From assembly GCF_019931165.1 (NCBI RefSeq), contig NZ_JAIOUP010000004.1:58933-122932 (forward strand): a stretch of 64,000 nt of DNA, written 5' to 3'. Positions within the stretch are counted from its first letter, which is position 1. Every line of letters starts with the position of its first letter. Source of the stretch: Schnuerera sp. xch1 (GTDB lineage Bacteria > Bacillota > Clostridia > Tissierellales > Tepidimicrobiaceae). The notes beneath the pieces are model-generated. The model searched no databases. It was not told where the DNA came from and worked only from the letters and a program-made list of their open reading frames with translations. This document shows positions 47,463-56,208 of this stretch, piece by piece. The translations under genes were made by a program, and so were the position numbers.

Positions 47463-47500
47463 AAAAAAGCCTATCATGGAGGATAGATTCTGCTTTTTTT
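47463..47500 (-). terminator. Attenuator after the mef leader peptide
   Basis: On the minus strand AAAGC-AGAAT-CTATC pairs with GATAG-GCTTT followed by TTTT. It starts 10 bases after the leader stop, so stalled ribosomes could prevent its formation. Confidence 0.7.
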
Positions 47501-47509
47501 ATTGCTAGC

Positions 47510-47536
47510 TTATCTTAAACGTATTGAGGCTGTCAT
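47510..47536 (-). CDS. Mef leader peptide MTASIRLR
   Basis: An eight-codon ORF (ATG 47536, TAA 47512-47510) with AGGAGG 10 bases upstream. MTASIRLR ends in the Arg-Leu-Arg motif of macrolide-arrest peptides such as ErmDL (MTHSMRLR), and is one residue from the mef leader MTASMRLR as I remember it. A ribosome stalled here would prevent the following terminator and induce mef. The Met-to-Ile change at position 5 is unusual. Confidence 0.8.
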   Translation of the reverse strand: MTASIRLR

Positions 47537-47576
47537 AGTTTCGGTTCCTCCTAAGTTCTTATTTTTGTCAACGTAT

Positions 47577-47605
47577 ATTTTAACACAATAAGTCAGTTTA
47601 ATCAA
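47577..47605 (-). promoter_or_regulatory. Promoter of the mef leader
   Basis: TTGATT (47605-47600), 17-bp spacer, TAAAAT (47582-47577) on the minus strand, about 40 bp before the leader ATG. Confidence 0.65.
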
Positions 47606-47614
47606 CGTTTAAAT

Positions 47615-47668
47615 CGGTAACATATCGACGAGATTTTTTACACTATCGGTAAGTGGGAACATATCAAT
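47615..47668. repeat. IS21-like end with two internal repeats
   Basis: CGGTAACATATCGACG at 47615 and GTGGGAACATATCAAT at 47653, 39 bp apart, with CTATCGGTA between. The same pair and spacing recur at 51511-51565. No transposase is present. Confidence 0.55.
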
Positions 47669-47702
47669 AACTGACGCAACAATAAAAATATCACTGGATA
47701 AG

Positions 47703-50168
47703 TTACAATGATTTCCTTAAATATTCTGCTGTTGCTGTTGTCCCCTTTTCCAACATTTCCAATGGTGTTCCCATAAACACAACTTCTCCTCCATTTTTAC
47801 CTCCCTCAGGGCCAAGGTCAATAATCCAGTCTGAAGCCCTTATTATCTGCTGATTATGTTCCACCACAATAACCGTATTTCCGGAATCCACCATATGATT
47901 CAACAAGATGAGAAAATTCTCAACATCAATAGGATGCAGTCCAGTTGTTGGTTCATCCATTAGATATAGACTATGCTTACCTTTATTGTTAATCAATTCT
48001 TTTGCCAATTTCAATCGCTGACCTTCGCCACCAGACAGAGTCGTCAACGATTGTCCAAGCTCTAAATATCTTAATCCCACGTCCAAAAGAAGTTTCAAAA
48101 CCCTTTTAACTTTGGCATGTTTATCAAAAATATTGAGGGCCTCTCCAACAGTTGATTGCAAAATTTCCTTTATGGAATAACCGTTATATTTGACAGATAA
48201 AATTTCTTCATTAAACTGCTTACCGCCACAAACTGGACATGTCACCTCAATATCCTTGAAAAATAGCATATTGCTGGTAACATACCCTAACCCCTCACAA
48301 TTCTCACAACGACCTCCATGTGTATTGAAGGAGAAGTGTTTGGGGGTTAATCCTTTGCTTGTAGCTTCTTCTAACCCACCAAATATCTTCCTAATCTCCG
48401 TATAGACTTCAGAATAAGTAGCAACATTAGAACGTTTCATTCTATTAATTGCATCCTGTTCTATGGTTATAATTTGATCATATTGTTCAGTCCCCAATAC
48501 AATATTACTTGCATTTTGCTTTTGATCTCTTGCTGCAGCAAGCACTTCAAACACCAATGTAGATTTTCCCGAACCTGAAACTCCTGTAACGGTTGTCAGA
48601 CATCCCATCGGAAAACTTACATCGATATTCTTTAGATTATATAAATTTGCATTTTTAATCTCTATTACCTTTCTCGTACCCTTTCTAAATTTATTGCGAC
48701 ATTGCTTCGGCTTTTTCAAATATGCTCCTGTCACTGATAATTCTTGGTTCATAAGTTCTTTTAGTATTCCCTTTCCAATAATTTCACCGCCATATTTTCC
48801 TGACCCGGGACCAATGTCCACAATATAATCAGCTGCTTGCATAATATCTGGATCGTGCTCAATAAGAATAACGGTATTCCCCAAGTCTCGTAGTTTTTTA
48901 AGTATTGTTATCATTCCATCGGTATCTTTGGGATGAAGTCCAATCGTTGGTTCATCTAGGATATAAATGATACCAGTTAGATCAGAGTCCAATGTGGCAG
49001 CCAGCTTTATCCTCTGTAATTCACCACCAGATAAGGTAATGGTTTGACGGTCAAGAGAAAGATATCCAAGTCCCAGATTTAAAATTCTCTTAATTTTCGT
49101 TTTTATATCTAGCAAATAAACTTCAACTAAGCTATGATTTTTCTCAATTAAAGAGCCTTCCAGCTCTTCTATCCATGAATACAGTTCTTCCAAGGATAGT
49201 AAAGATAACTCTGGAAGATGGGTGTTATTTACTGTTACACTGCGACTTAACTCTCCTAACCGTTCACCGTTACAATTTGAGCAAATATCATAATCAAAGT
49301 AAGCGTTCAGTTGTTTTGATTCACCGCCCTTGTCGGATAACCTCCTCCACAATATCGGAAAAACCCCTTCGAATCTTCCTGATGTAACAGTCTTTGGTAG
49401 TTTGATTTCTGGAAATGCTTTCTTTACTTTTTCGCTTTCCACTCCATAAAATAAAAGTGATTTTTGAATGTTGCTGAAATCTTTAACTGGTGTATTGGCA
49501 TTAATAGGTATAGCATAATGTTTGAAGGAATTACATAAAATTGAAATTTGATATTTCTTATACCCATCCTCCCAGTATTGGACTGCCCCATCCTCCAATG
49601 ATAATGATTCGTCAATGGTTTTATCCTTGTTAATTGTTAAAACCTTCCCTAGCCCCCCACAGGTAGGACAAGCGCCTTCTGTAGTATTATATGAGAAGTG
49701 AGTTCTGGTAAGTTTCTCCATTATGTAGTTGCAGTGATTGCAATACATAAATACTTTAAAGTCTCCATCTACTTTTTCTACTTCTTCTTTACATTCTAAA
49801 GTAGATATCACCTTACCACAGTTTGGACAAATCCGTACTCCCAGCTTTTCATAAATCATCCGCAGATCCGTATATATGTCTGTCAGAGTACCAACAGTGG
49901 ATCTTGGATTTCTATTGGATTCGTTTTGTGTAATTAAAACTGCCGGTGACAGGTTACGCATAAAATCAATTTTCGGTTTATTAATTCCCTGAAGTCCAAT
50001 TGCCTCTAAGTATTGCCTCTGGCATTCTTGAAATATAACATCAACTGCCAATGTTGATTTACCAGAACCTGAAAGTCCTGTAAAAACTATAAGTTTATCA
50101 CGAGGTATTTCAAGTGAAATATCTTTTAGATTTCCTTCTCTTGCACCGCTAATAATTATATTAGTCAT
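47703..50168 (-). CDS. UvrA-like ABC protein (class II, drug-resistance type)
   Basis: 821 residues, shorter than housekeeping UvrA (about 940). Two ABC cassettes each with Walker A ([26 protein letters not shown]), signature ([26 protein letters not shown]) and Walker B ([22 protein letters not shown]). Zinc modules CPNCGKV...CNHCNY, CPTCGG and CENCEGLG...CPVCGG lie between. The UvrB-binding insertion is reduced. Such short UvrA homologues (DrrC-like) occur in antibiotic producers and resistance regions and may clear drugs from DNA. AGGAGGATTAAAG precedes ATG 50168. It is divergent from the double-MerR gene. Confidence 0.85.
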   Translation of the reverse strand: MTNIIISGAREGNLKDISLEIPRDKLIVFTGLSGSGKSTLAVDVIFQECQRQYLEAIGLQGINKPKIDFMRNLSPAVLITQNESNRNPRSTVGTLTDIYTDLRMIYEKLGVRICPNCGKVISTLECKEEVEKVDGDFKVFMYCNHCNYIMEKLTRTHFSYNTTEGACPTCGGLGKVLTINKDKTIDESLSLEDGAVQYWEDGYKKYQISILCNSFKHYAIPINANTPVKDFSNIQKSLLFYGVESEKVKKAFPEIKLPKTVTSGRFEGVFPILWRRLSDKGGESKQLNAYFDYDICSNCNGERLGELSRSVTVNNTHLPELSLLSLEELYSWIEELEGSLIEKNHSLVEVYLLDIKTKIKRILNLGLGYLSLDRQTITLSGGELQRIKLAATLDSDLTGIIYILDEPTIGLHPKDTDGMITILKKLRDLGNTVILIEHDPDIMQAADYIVDIGPGSGKYGGEIIGKGILKELMNQELSVTGAYLKKPKQCRNKFRKGTRKVIEIKNANLYNLKNIDVSFPMGCLTTVTGVSGSGKSTLVFEVLAAARDQKQNASNIVLGTEQYDQIITIEQDAINRMKRSNVATYSEVYTEIRKIFGGLEEATSKGLTPKHFSFNTHGGRCENCEGLGYVTSNMLFFKDIEVTCPVCGGKQFNEEILSVKYNGYSIKEILQSTVGEALNIFDKHAKVKRVLKLLLDVGLRYLELGQSLTTLSGGEGQRLKLAKELINNKGKHSLYLMDEPTTGLHPIDVENFLILLNHMVDSGNTVIVVEHNQQIIRASDWIIDLGPEGGKNGGEVVFMGTPLEMLEKGTTATAEYLRKSL

Positions 50169-50429
50169 CTTTAATCCTCCTAAACTTCATGCTTTGTACT
50201 TTTTGCAATTATATTAATCACTCTATTGGGGAAAAGAGCAAGTAAATTCTTCGTACATTTAAACTACACTTTGACATGTATACCTCTATTATATAACCTT
50301 ATTGCAATTGTTAAACTTAGAAATCCTATTATACAGTAGATATCGAATAATTCATGATATGTCATTTAATAAAGTTTAAACCTATAGTATAATGTTCATA
50401 ATACTTATAATGATATCGGAGGAATTAAA

Positions 50430-51161
50430 ATGGCAATACGCCCGGTTGATATTGCCCGCAAATTGAATATCAGTACAACTACACTGAGAAAGTATGAGGA
50501 GTTTGGATTAACTCCACCTGTACCACGTTCTGAATCAGGATATAGACTATATTCTCAAGAACATGTTGCATATTTTATTTGCGCGCGTGAAATGATTCCA
50601 GCCTTTACTATGAAGGAAATTGCAAAAATATTTGAAGAAGTTATGGCAAAAAGAATAGAGAAAGCATTATGGATGGTTAACAAATCTCAAGCAAAGTTAC
50701 ACTCTGAAAAGTTGATATTAGGAAAAATGGTCAAGAACCTGCTTAATGCTAACAATAAACATGTTAGCAAGATTCAATATAAGTTGACAATTAACGAATT
50801 GAGTAAAGAAACTGGTATTCCAATTACCACAATAAGATATTGGGATAAAGTTGGACTGATATCTGCTTCCCGTTCTAAAAATAATAACTATCGCTTGTTT
50901 ACACAGGAACATATAAAACAGGTTTTATTGATATATGCACTAAAATACACTGTATACTCTAAATATGGCAGGTATTCTATTGAAAAAATAAGGCAGAATT
51001 TAGAAACCTTTGATTATGCTGACGTAAATCGAATTACAACCATAATTGATAATATTGAAACGTATTTAAGCCAGATTAATAGAGCTCAGATAAGTGGTAT
51101 TTCTGCACTTTATCGACTATGTGTCCAGGTAGAAACCAATAACTTTGATAATCTGGTATAG
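50430..51161 (+). CDS. Regulator with two MerR-type HTH domains
   Basis: 243 residues. First MerR HTH at residues 4-60 (RPVDIARKLNISTTTLRKYE, GYRLYSQEHVAYF). A helical linker follows, then a second MerR HTH at about 117-175 (LTINELSKETGIPITTIRYW, NNYRLFTQEHIKQVL). No metal-binding Cys is seen, so a drug or other ligand is more likely. Tandem MerR domains in one chain are uncommon and could bridge two sites. It is divergent from the UvrA-like gene across a 260-bp spacer and may control it. ATCGGAGGAATTAAA precedes ATG 50430. Confidence 0.85.
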   Translation: MAIRPVDIARKLNISTTTLRKYEEFGLTPPVPRSESGYRLYSQEHVAYFICAREMIPAFTMKEIAKIFEEVMAKRIEKALWMVNKSQAKLHSEKLILGKMVKNLLNANNKHVSKIQYKLTINELSKETGIPITTIRYWDKVGLISASRSKNNNYRLFTQEHIKQVLLIYALKYTVYSKYGRYSIEKIRQNLETFDYADVNRITTIIDNIETYLSQINRAQISGISALYRLCVQVETNNFDNLV

Positions 51162-51504
51162 GACACTTAAAGTATTAGTGCATCCCTCCATATACTACTG
51201 AGTATACTTATACACACAATATTGATACCTACACATGATGTCACGTCTATCCTATCTCCTCAACCTATATGTTATCTGTTCTGTCAACTCAACCCTACCT
51301 AATTTTAGGCTCAAATTTTGCCAAAAATATATCCTTGATATGTTTTCTCAGACACATATCAAGGGTATAAGTCGAGTTGACAGATTTACTATCATTTTAA
51401 ATAACCTAGTATTACCAAGGCTTTTCAGACTTTATTTTCTCGACATCAGACATACCGTCTCAACGTGGCTCGAGAGGACAGAATGAATGTCATTTGAGTA
51501 TGCC
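51162..51504. other. Intergenic with inverted repeats, likely mobile-element debris
   Basis: TCTGTCAACTCAAC near 51279 and GTCGAGTTGACAGA near 51371 form an imperfect inverted repeat around 80 bp. No gene recognised. Confidence 0.4.
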
Positions 51505-51611
51505 TGTTCTCGGAAACATATCGACTGCGTTTTTGAAGCTATCGGTACGCGGGAACATATCAATCGTTTTTTCTACTTTCCAAATACTTATTTTCACTGA
51601 AACATGTCAAC
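51505..51611. repeat. IS21-like end with three repeats
   Basis: TGTTCTCGGAAACATATCGA at 51505, GCGGGAACATATCAATC at 51549 and CTGAAACATGTCAAC at 51597. Spacing of the first two (39 bp) equals that at 47615-47668. Multiple subterminal repeats are characteristic of IS21-family ends. It stops at the SDR gene end. Confidence 0.55.
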
Positions 51612-51616
51612 AATAT

Positions 51617-52519
51617 TTATAAAGCATGTCCTCCCGATACCTTTATAACCTGTCCTGTTATCCAAGATGCTTTATCTGATGCTAAAAATAATATGGCGTT
51701 TGCAATATCTTGTGGCTGACCCAGTCTACCAAGAGGTATGGACGGAAGGACGCTTTTTTCTAATTCTTTGTCTATCCAGCCGGTTTGCGTAGGACCTGGA
51801 GCAATAGCGTTTACAGTAATACCAAGATATCCAACTTCCATGGCAATGGAACGTGTTAATGCTTCAACAGCAGCCTTTGATGAGCCATAAGCAATTTGCC
51901 CGGCAAAAACCTGTGCAGAGTCCGTACTTAAATTAATCACTCTACCATAGAGGTCTGATGGTATGTTTGAAGTATCCAATCCTTTCCTGTAACCTCGATC
52001 CATTCTTTGTTTCAAGGTTTCATTTTCTGTAGAGCTACCTTCAGCTCTCTTACTAAACCTCTTAACAAATTCATGTGTCATCATGATGGTACCTTTTACT
52101 TCGACATCGTAGGTTGTATCTATATCAGCTGATGTAATTGTAAAGATAGTATCATTCTCAGCATACATCCCAGCATTGTTAATTAAAATATTCACCATGC
52201 CAAATCGGTTTTCAATTTGGTCATATATGTGCGCTATATTAGCTTCAATGGTAATATCACTTTCAATTATCATATAGTCTGATGTAATTTTTCTCATTTC
52301 AGCTTCAACTACAGAACTGTCTTCTGAAAGTGCCTTGTAATAGCTGTCAAAGCTGTTTTCATCAGTTTTTTCCCCGTCATAAGGAAAATCCAGCCGTTTA
52401 TATACCATTGCCACTTTCGCCCCTTCTTTAGCAAAAGCCATCGCAATCTCTGCTCCTATTCCCCGTGGATTATTTGTTCCAGTAATAAGTACAACTTTAT
52501 CTTTTAAGCCATATTCCAT
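51617..52519 (-). CDS. SDR-family oxidoreductase
   Basis: 300 residues with a Rossmann fold. VVLITGTNNPRGIGAEIAMA (TGxxxGIG, NAD(P) binding), INNAGMY (NNAG), active site Ser in INLSTDSAQVFAGQ, YGSSK (Tyr and Lys), and TGQVIKVSGGHAL. There is a long insertion (about residues 165-195). It reduces or oxidises an unknown alcohol/ketone. It stands beside ANT(9) and APH genes, but no direct link with them is shown. Confidence 0.92.
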   Translation of the reverse strand: MEYGLKDKVVLITGTNNPRGIGAEIAMAFAKEGAKVAMVYKRLDFPYDGEKTDENSFDSYYKALSEDSSVVEAEMRKITSDYMIIESDITIEANIAHIYDQIENRFGMVNILINNAGMYAENDTIFTITSADIDTTYDVEVKGTIMMTHEFVKRFSKRAEGSSTENETLKQRMDRGYRKGLDTSNIPSDLYGRVINLSTDSAQVFAGQIAYGSSKAAVEALTRSIAMEVGYLGITVNAIAPGPTQTGWIDKELEKSVLPSIPLGRLGQPQDIANAILFLASDKASWITGQVIKVSGGHAL

Positions 52520-52638
52520 TATTTCACCTCTTTTTCAAATCTATAAATCAATTTGTAGTTATGGACATTTTCAGAAGCATTAACAATAATTTCATTAACA
52601 ATCAGCCTTTGAAATAATTAAACTATTCGAAAAGGTAC

Positions 52639-53415
52639 TTAAATAATAAGGGAAGACTCTATAGACTTTTTCATATAATTAACGAGTTCAGCCACCTCAA
52701 ACTCCATTCCTTCCCACTTGTCAACATACTCTCCTAAATAAGCCTTTCTTGCTTTGTCAAGTAAAATGGCACGCTCATAAGGTAATTGAGGTATTGCCCA
52801 TTCAGCTGCCAGATCTTTTGATCTAATTTCACCAGTAGATGCTGTTAGCCATATTCTGGCTAAAGTTAAAATCACATTGCGTTCGTCACCGTTAATGCTA
52901 GCTATCAACCCGGGCAACGATTCTTTAATTGCTTTTTGAATATCTGTCATTGGCACAGGCTCAATTACTTCTGTTGCCTTTGGTCCCAAAAGGTTAATAC
53001 TATTTTTTCTTAGTTGTGCTAAAAGTATTGCTAAATCCGGATCATAAGCCGGCTCAGGAATTTCTCCCTTTTCAAACTGCTCTCTTAGCCACTCGCCGTA
53101 CATAAATTCATATTTGGGAGGAAAATGCCAAGGAATAATATCTTTTTGATTAATGACTGTAACTTCAAGAGGCCTCATATCTTTTATGTTTCCTATTTTC
53201 CCAGATATAAGCATTAAGCCGTCTGTAAGATCTCTTCGTGTTCTTTCAGATAAACTACGATTTATTACAACTAAAATATCTACATCACTATCCAGACGCA
53301 AACCTTCCATTACAGCAGAACCGTATAAATATATTGCCACTAATATACTATCAAGCAGTTCCCTTATAACTTTTAATGCCTGAATCGCTTCATTTGGTAT
53401 TTCTTTGTTATTCAT
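52639..53415 (-). CDS. ant(9): ANT(9)-family aminoglycoside nucleotidyltransferase
   Basis: 258 residues from ATG 53415, chosen to match family N-termini; the longer ATG 53439 is possible. YLYGSAVMEGLRLDSDVDIL supplies the Gly-Ser and two catalytic Asp. RPLEVTVINQKDIIPWHFPP, YGEWLREQFEKGEIPEPAYD, GDERNVILTLARIW and DLAAEWAIP are close to ANT(9) (Spc). It adenylates spectinomycin at position 9. The alternative is AadA-type ANT(3''), but the N-terminus and length favour ANT(9). Activity is not shown by sequence alone. Confidence 0.88.
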   Translation of the reverse strand: MNNKEIPNEAIQALKVIRELLDSILVAIYLYGSAVMEGLRLDSDVDILVVINRSLSERTRRDLTDGLMLISGKIGNIKDMRPLEVTVINQKDIIPWHFPPKYEFMYGEWLREQFEKGEIPEPAYDPDLAILLAQLRKNSINLLGPKATEVIEPVPMTDIQKAIKESLPGLIASINGDERNVILTLARIWLTASTGEIRSKDLAAEWAIPQLPYERAILLDKARKAYLGEYVDKWEGMEFEVAELVNYMKKSIESSLII

Positions 53416-53576
53416 TATTTCAACTCTGAGCCCTTTCATCTAAACTCGGTTTATTACTCCTTTTCCCCGCATTTATGCGTTATAAATATTTATGTGTGGA
53501 GCTATTTTCAGATAGCATCATATCACACTCCTTTACTATTTAAGCGACCTAACTTTTTCAAAAATGCAGAATCTAA

Positions 53577-54464
53577 TCAGCATAACATGTACAGCTTTTC
53601 CGCTAATCCTGATAAAATTTCCAGGAGAGTATCCGCATCCAATGTGTCAGCATTATTATCTAAGAATTCAACTACACTCCATATCTTGGCAAGTTTTATC
53701 TGCTGAAGTAATTTCCATTCCGAAAACGGGAAATCAAGCCCTGCACTTGACCACATTTTTAAATATTTCTTGGCAATTGACAACTCTAAGAAGTTATCCG
53801 GTGTGCCTAACCCGGGCATGATTATAGAAAGGTCTATGGCCGGTGAACCACAACTAATTCTTTCCCAATCAAAAAGGACCACCGAGCCATCTTTTCTGAC
53901 TCCCCAATTAGTTGGATTCGTATCAGCGTTAATCCAGCAGTAGGGTTTAAATAATTGCTGCGAATCTTCTTGTGCTTTAATCAAGAGAGGTTGTAATTGA
54001 TTTCCTGTTTTATCAGAATAAAATGCCAACACACTCTCTGTTAATCGGTGATCCCACTTTGGTATGTAGGAATTATCAATAGGAAGACTTTTCCCCAAAC
54101 TTTCGGTGTGAAAGAGAAATAATGCTCTCAGTACCTGTTCGTCAGCCTGATGCCACCTTTCTTTTGGAAGAGCATAGGGTATATCTTCTATCACAATCCA
54201 ATATTTATTTTCATCTTTATATGACCAGTATAAAGATGGAATATTCTTACGAAATTCCTTTAACAATGAGGAACATTTATAATAGAATAAATATTCCTGG
54301 GGTTTTGTCATCTGCTTAACTATAATTGAATGGTTGGAAAAACCAACCCGATAACATCCACCCTCTGCTTTGATACCATTTAACTTAGTTATAAGGAGAG
54401 GTTCCCCGAATGAATCTATTAAAAATTCATATATACTTTTGGGAAATTGTATAAGTGGATTCAT
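53577..54464 (-). CDS. Aminoglycoside phosphotransferase family protein
   Basis: 295 residues from ATG 54464. Kinase-like fold: N-lobe GGCYRVGF...IIVKQM (Lys), hinge region WIVIEDIP. The catalytic loop is WINADTNPTNWG, where the usual HxDxxxxN has Asn in place of His. Metal-binding DWE follows in VVLFDWERIS. APH family members phosphorylate aminoglycosides, macrolides or choline. It adjoins ANT(9), so a resistance role is plausible, but the altered loop makes substrate uncertain. Confidence 0.8.
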   Translation of the reverse strand: MNPLIQFPKSIYEFLIDSFGEPLLITKLNGIKAEGGCYRVGFSNHSIIVKQMTKPQEYLFYYKCSSLLKEFRKNIPSLYWSYKDENKYWIVIEDIPYALPKERWHQADEQVLRALFLFHTESLGKSLPIDNSYIPKWDHRLTESVLAFYSDKTGNQLQPLLIKAQEDSQQLFKPYCWINADTNPTNWGVRKDGSVVLFDWERISCGSPAIDLSIIMPGLGTPDNFLELSIAKKYLKMWSSAGLDFPFSEWKLLQQIKLAKIWSVVEFLDNNADTLDADTLLEILSGLAEKLYMLC

Positions 54465-54524
54465 TTGTTTAGAAATCCTTTCTCTTTTATACAAAGCATA
54501 AAATCTATCTAATATACCTATTCG

Positions 54525-54925
54525 CTACTGCTTTCTCTTTGCGATATAAAATACATAGCTGTAATAATCCTTAAAACGATTATACAAATCAGCCTCAACC
54601 TTACCTGCTTCAACGAATTCTTTAACCTCATCAGCATAATTATACTTTTTAAGGAACGCTTCGGAGTTATCTATAAGCGGTTGATAATAATTATCGATCC
54701 AGCACTTATCATCCAGTGCAAAATGGGAAACAATCTCATATCCGCATTTCTCAATTACTGCAAGCTTGTTTTCAATTGTATCAATCTCATGATATGCATT
54801 CACCCAATACTGCTCGATTTCGTCCGGTCTTGTACCGGTCAGCCATGAAATTTCAGAAACAGCGATATATCCGTTATCTTTTAAATATTTTCTCCACAGG
54901 GACAGTCCTTTTTCAAAACCTATGC
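54525..54925 (-). pseudogene. SAM-dependent methyltransferase, C-terminal fragment
   Basis: An open frame without a start reads GFEKGLSLWRKYLKDNGYIA, VSEISWLTGTRPDEIEQYWV, NAYHEIDTIENKLAVIEKCG and ends YSYVFYIAKRKQ. These are the final strands of a class I methyltransferase. The SAM-binding half is missing at the junction with the sigma-factor fragment at about 54.92 kb. Confidence 0.7.
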
Positions 54926-55117
54926 AGTAGAAATTATGTACTCTATGGGAATGCCTTTCTCATTGCAGCCTTCAAGCGATATGTTATTATTCTGCGTCAG
55001 CCTGTCCAGGTATTTCTCTCTATTCCTGCAACGGTAATACGCCTTGTATACCTCCTTGGTTACTGTGACGCGAATTCCCCTAACCATTAGGGTGTATTTT
55101 CTATCATAATTATTCAT
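54920..55117 (-). pseudogene. Integrative-element sigma-70-like protein, N-terminal fragment
   Basis: From ATG 55117 (ATGGAGGACAAGCTC). YDRKYTLMVRGIRVTVTKEV then YKAYYRCRNREKYLDRL and GIPIEYI resembles the start of sigma-like proteins of Tn916/Tn1549-type elements. It is cut at about 65 residues and joined to the methyltransferase fragment. Confidence 0.6.
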
Positions 55118-55679
55118 GAGCTTGTCCTCCATTTCGTGATTTGAAAATCCGGAAATGAAGAACAAGCGGGGGCGAACGACAGCCGACGCAATTTGCCTTT
55201 TTACGACAAAAAAAGCTCGCTTGGATGCAACCCAATTGAGCTTCTACTAATTTATGGAATTTATATTTCCTGTTTCTAAGCACTGACAGTTCTACTTGTT
55301 GCCCGCACTTTACCCCTGAAAAAAATAGGATTTTTTTAACCGTTTATAACTAAATGCGAGGTATAGGATGTCGGCTTAATTATGCCCGGCTGCTATTTAA
55401 AAGCAGCCAATGAATTTTCGCAACATCCTGAATGACCATAAAAATACCCCTCCCAATTTGTGAGTTTAGAGGGGAAGAGTATTTAAGCATGGAAAAAGCC
55501 CCGCCAAACTCACGTTTTTTTTGTTGGGCGGGTTTCGCCTTATCTGTTTCAAATTGTATTTGACCTAATAAATATAACCTTTATCCGGTTATACGCTTTG
55601 TTACTTCCTGTTAATACAGCTCTGTCAAATCGTTTCACCATCCAAACAGGAACTATAAACTGTTGTTGGAGGTGAACTA
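55118..55679. other. Integrative-element regulatory region with hairpins
   Basis: No gene. GGCTGCT/AGCAGCC (55387-55407), a terminator GCCCCGCCAAAC...GTTGGGCGGG (55497-55542) and an ATACCCCTCC...GAGGGG hairpin near 55446-55487 resemble leader regions of Tn916-like elements. Confidence 0.5.
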
Positions 55680-56006
55680 ATGGAACTAAATAACTTCGAC
55701 AGACTTGGCAGCATCCTCAAAGCTGCCCGAAATGAAAAAGGGCTTACACGCGAGCAGTTAGCTGAAATCATCAGTATAACTCCCCGTTATCTCATGTCAA
55801 TTGAGAATGAAAATAAGAAACCAAGCTATGATGTCTTATTCCGGCTTGTTCGGGAGTTAAGTATATCTGCAGATACAATCTTTTATCCCGAGTTTCAGCA
55901 TGTTGATACCAAGGTTGAGCAGCTTATACGATTATTACATTTGTGCGATGACCGGGAGCTAAAGATTGCAACTGCCACAATTCGAGCCTTGATAGATAAC
56001 AAATAA
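55680..56006 (+). CDS. XRE-family regulator of integrative-element type
   Basis: 108 residues. HTH at residues 8-62 (LGSILKAARNEKGLTREQLA, ISITPRYLMSIENENKKPSY) and a short helical tail with REL-KIATATIRALI. It resembles the small XRE regulators of Tn916/Tn1549-type elements. TTGGAGGTGAACTA precedes ATG 55680. It neighbours the sigma-like fragment, so both derive from a lost element. It is convergent with the ABC exporter. Confidence 0.85.
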   Translation: MELNNFDRLGSILKAARNEKGLTREQLAEIISITPRYLMSIENENKKPSYDVLFRLVRELSISADTIFYPEFQHVDTKVEQLIRLLHLCDDRELKIATATIRALIDNK

Positions 56007-56031
56007 AGATTAATTCAGCCATTTCCTTCTG

Positions 56032-56069
56032 ATAAAAATGAAACCTGCCACAAAAAGGGCAGGTTTCAT
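56032..56069 (-). terminator. Terminator 3' of the c-di-GMP riboswitch
   Basis: ATGAAACCTGCC pairs with GGCAGGTTTCAT around an 8-base loop, then TTTTTAT on the minus strand. It could also end the convergent XRE gene. It is placed like a riboswitch expression platform. Confidence 0.85.
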
Positions 56070-56079
56070 ACATAAATCT

Positions 56080-56166
56080 ACGCGGCAGCCAGGCTGTCAT
56101 AATGCGATGCACATCTTAGACCCTGTGGCTTTGCGTCCTTGCTTTTCAGCAAGTTTGCCCTTTACA
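56080..56166 (-). ncRNA. c-di-GMP-I (GEMM-I) riboswitch aptamer
   Basis: On the minus strand: GGGCAAACTTGCTGAAAAGC, AAGGACGCAAAGCCACAGGG and TCTAA, then GATGTGCATCGCATTATGAC and AGCCTGGCTGCCG. These match the conserved GGCAAAC, GAAA-type tetraloop stem, GACGCAAAGCC, GG-CTAA and second-stem CAGCC/GGCTGCCG parts of GEMM-I, which binds cyclic di-GMP. The terminator follows 11 bases later. The closing P1 helix is weak in this sequence. No gene lies downstream on this strand; the aptamer begins about 43 nt after the ABC permease stop. Confidence 0.85.
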
Positions 56167-56208
56167 CAATTATATTAATTTGTTGCAATCGACTAAACAC
56201 TATGGATT

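Noticed and set aside
55924..56112. 62-codon minus-strand frame with a CPFCG motif beginning in the riboswitch
   Set aside because: It starts inside the aptamer, has no ribosome site, crosses the terminator stem and is antisense to the XRE gene.
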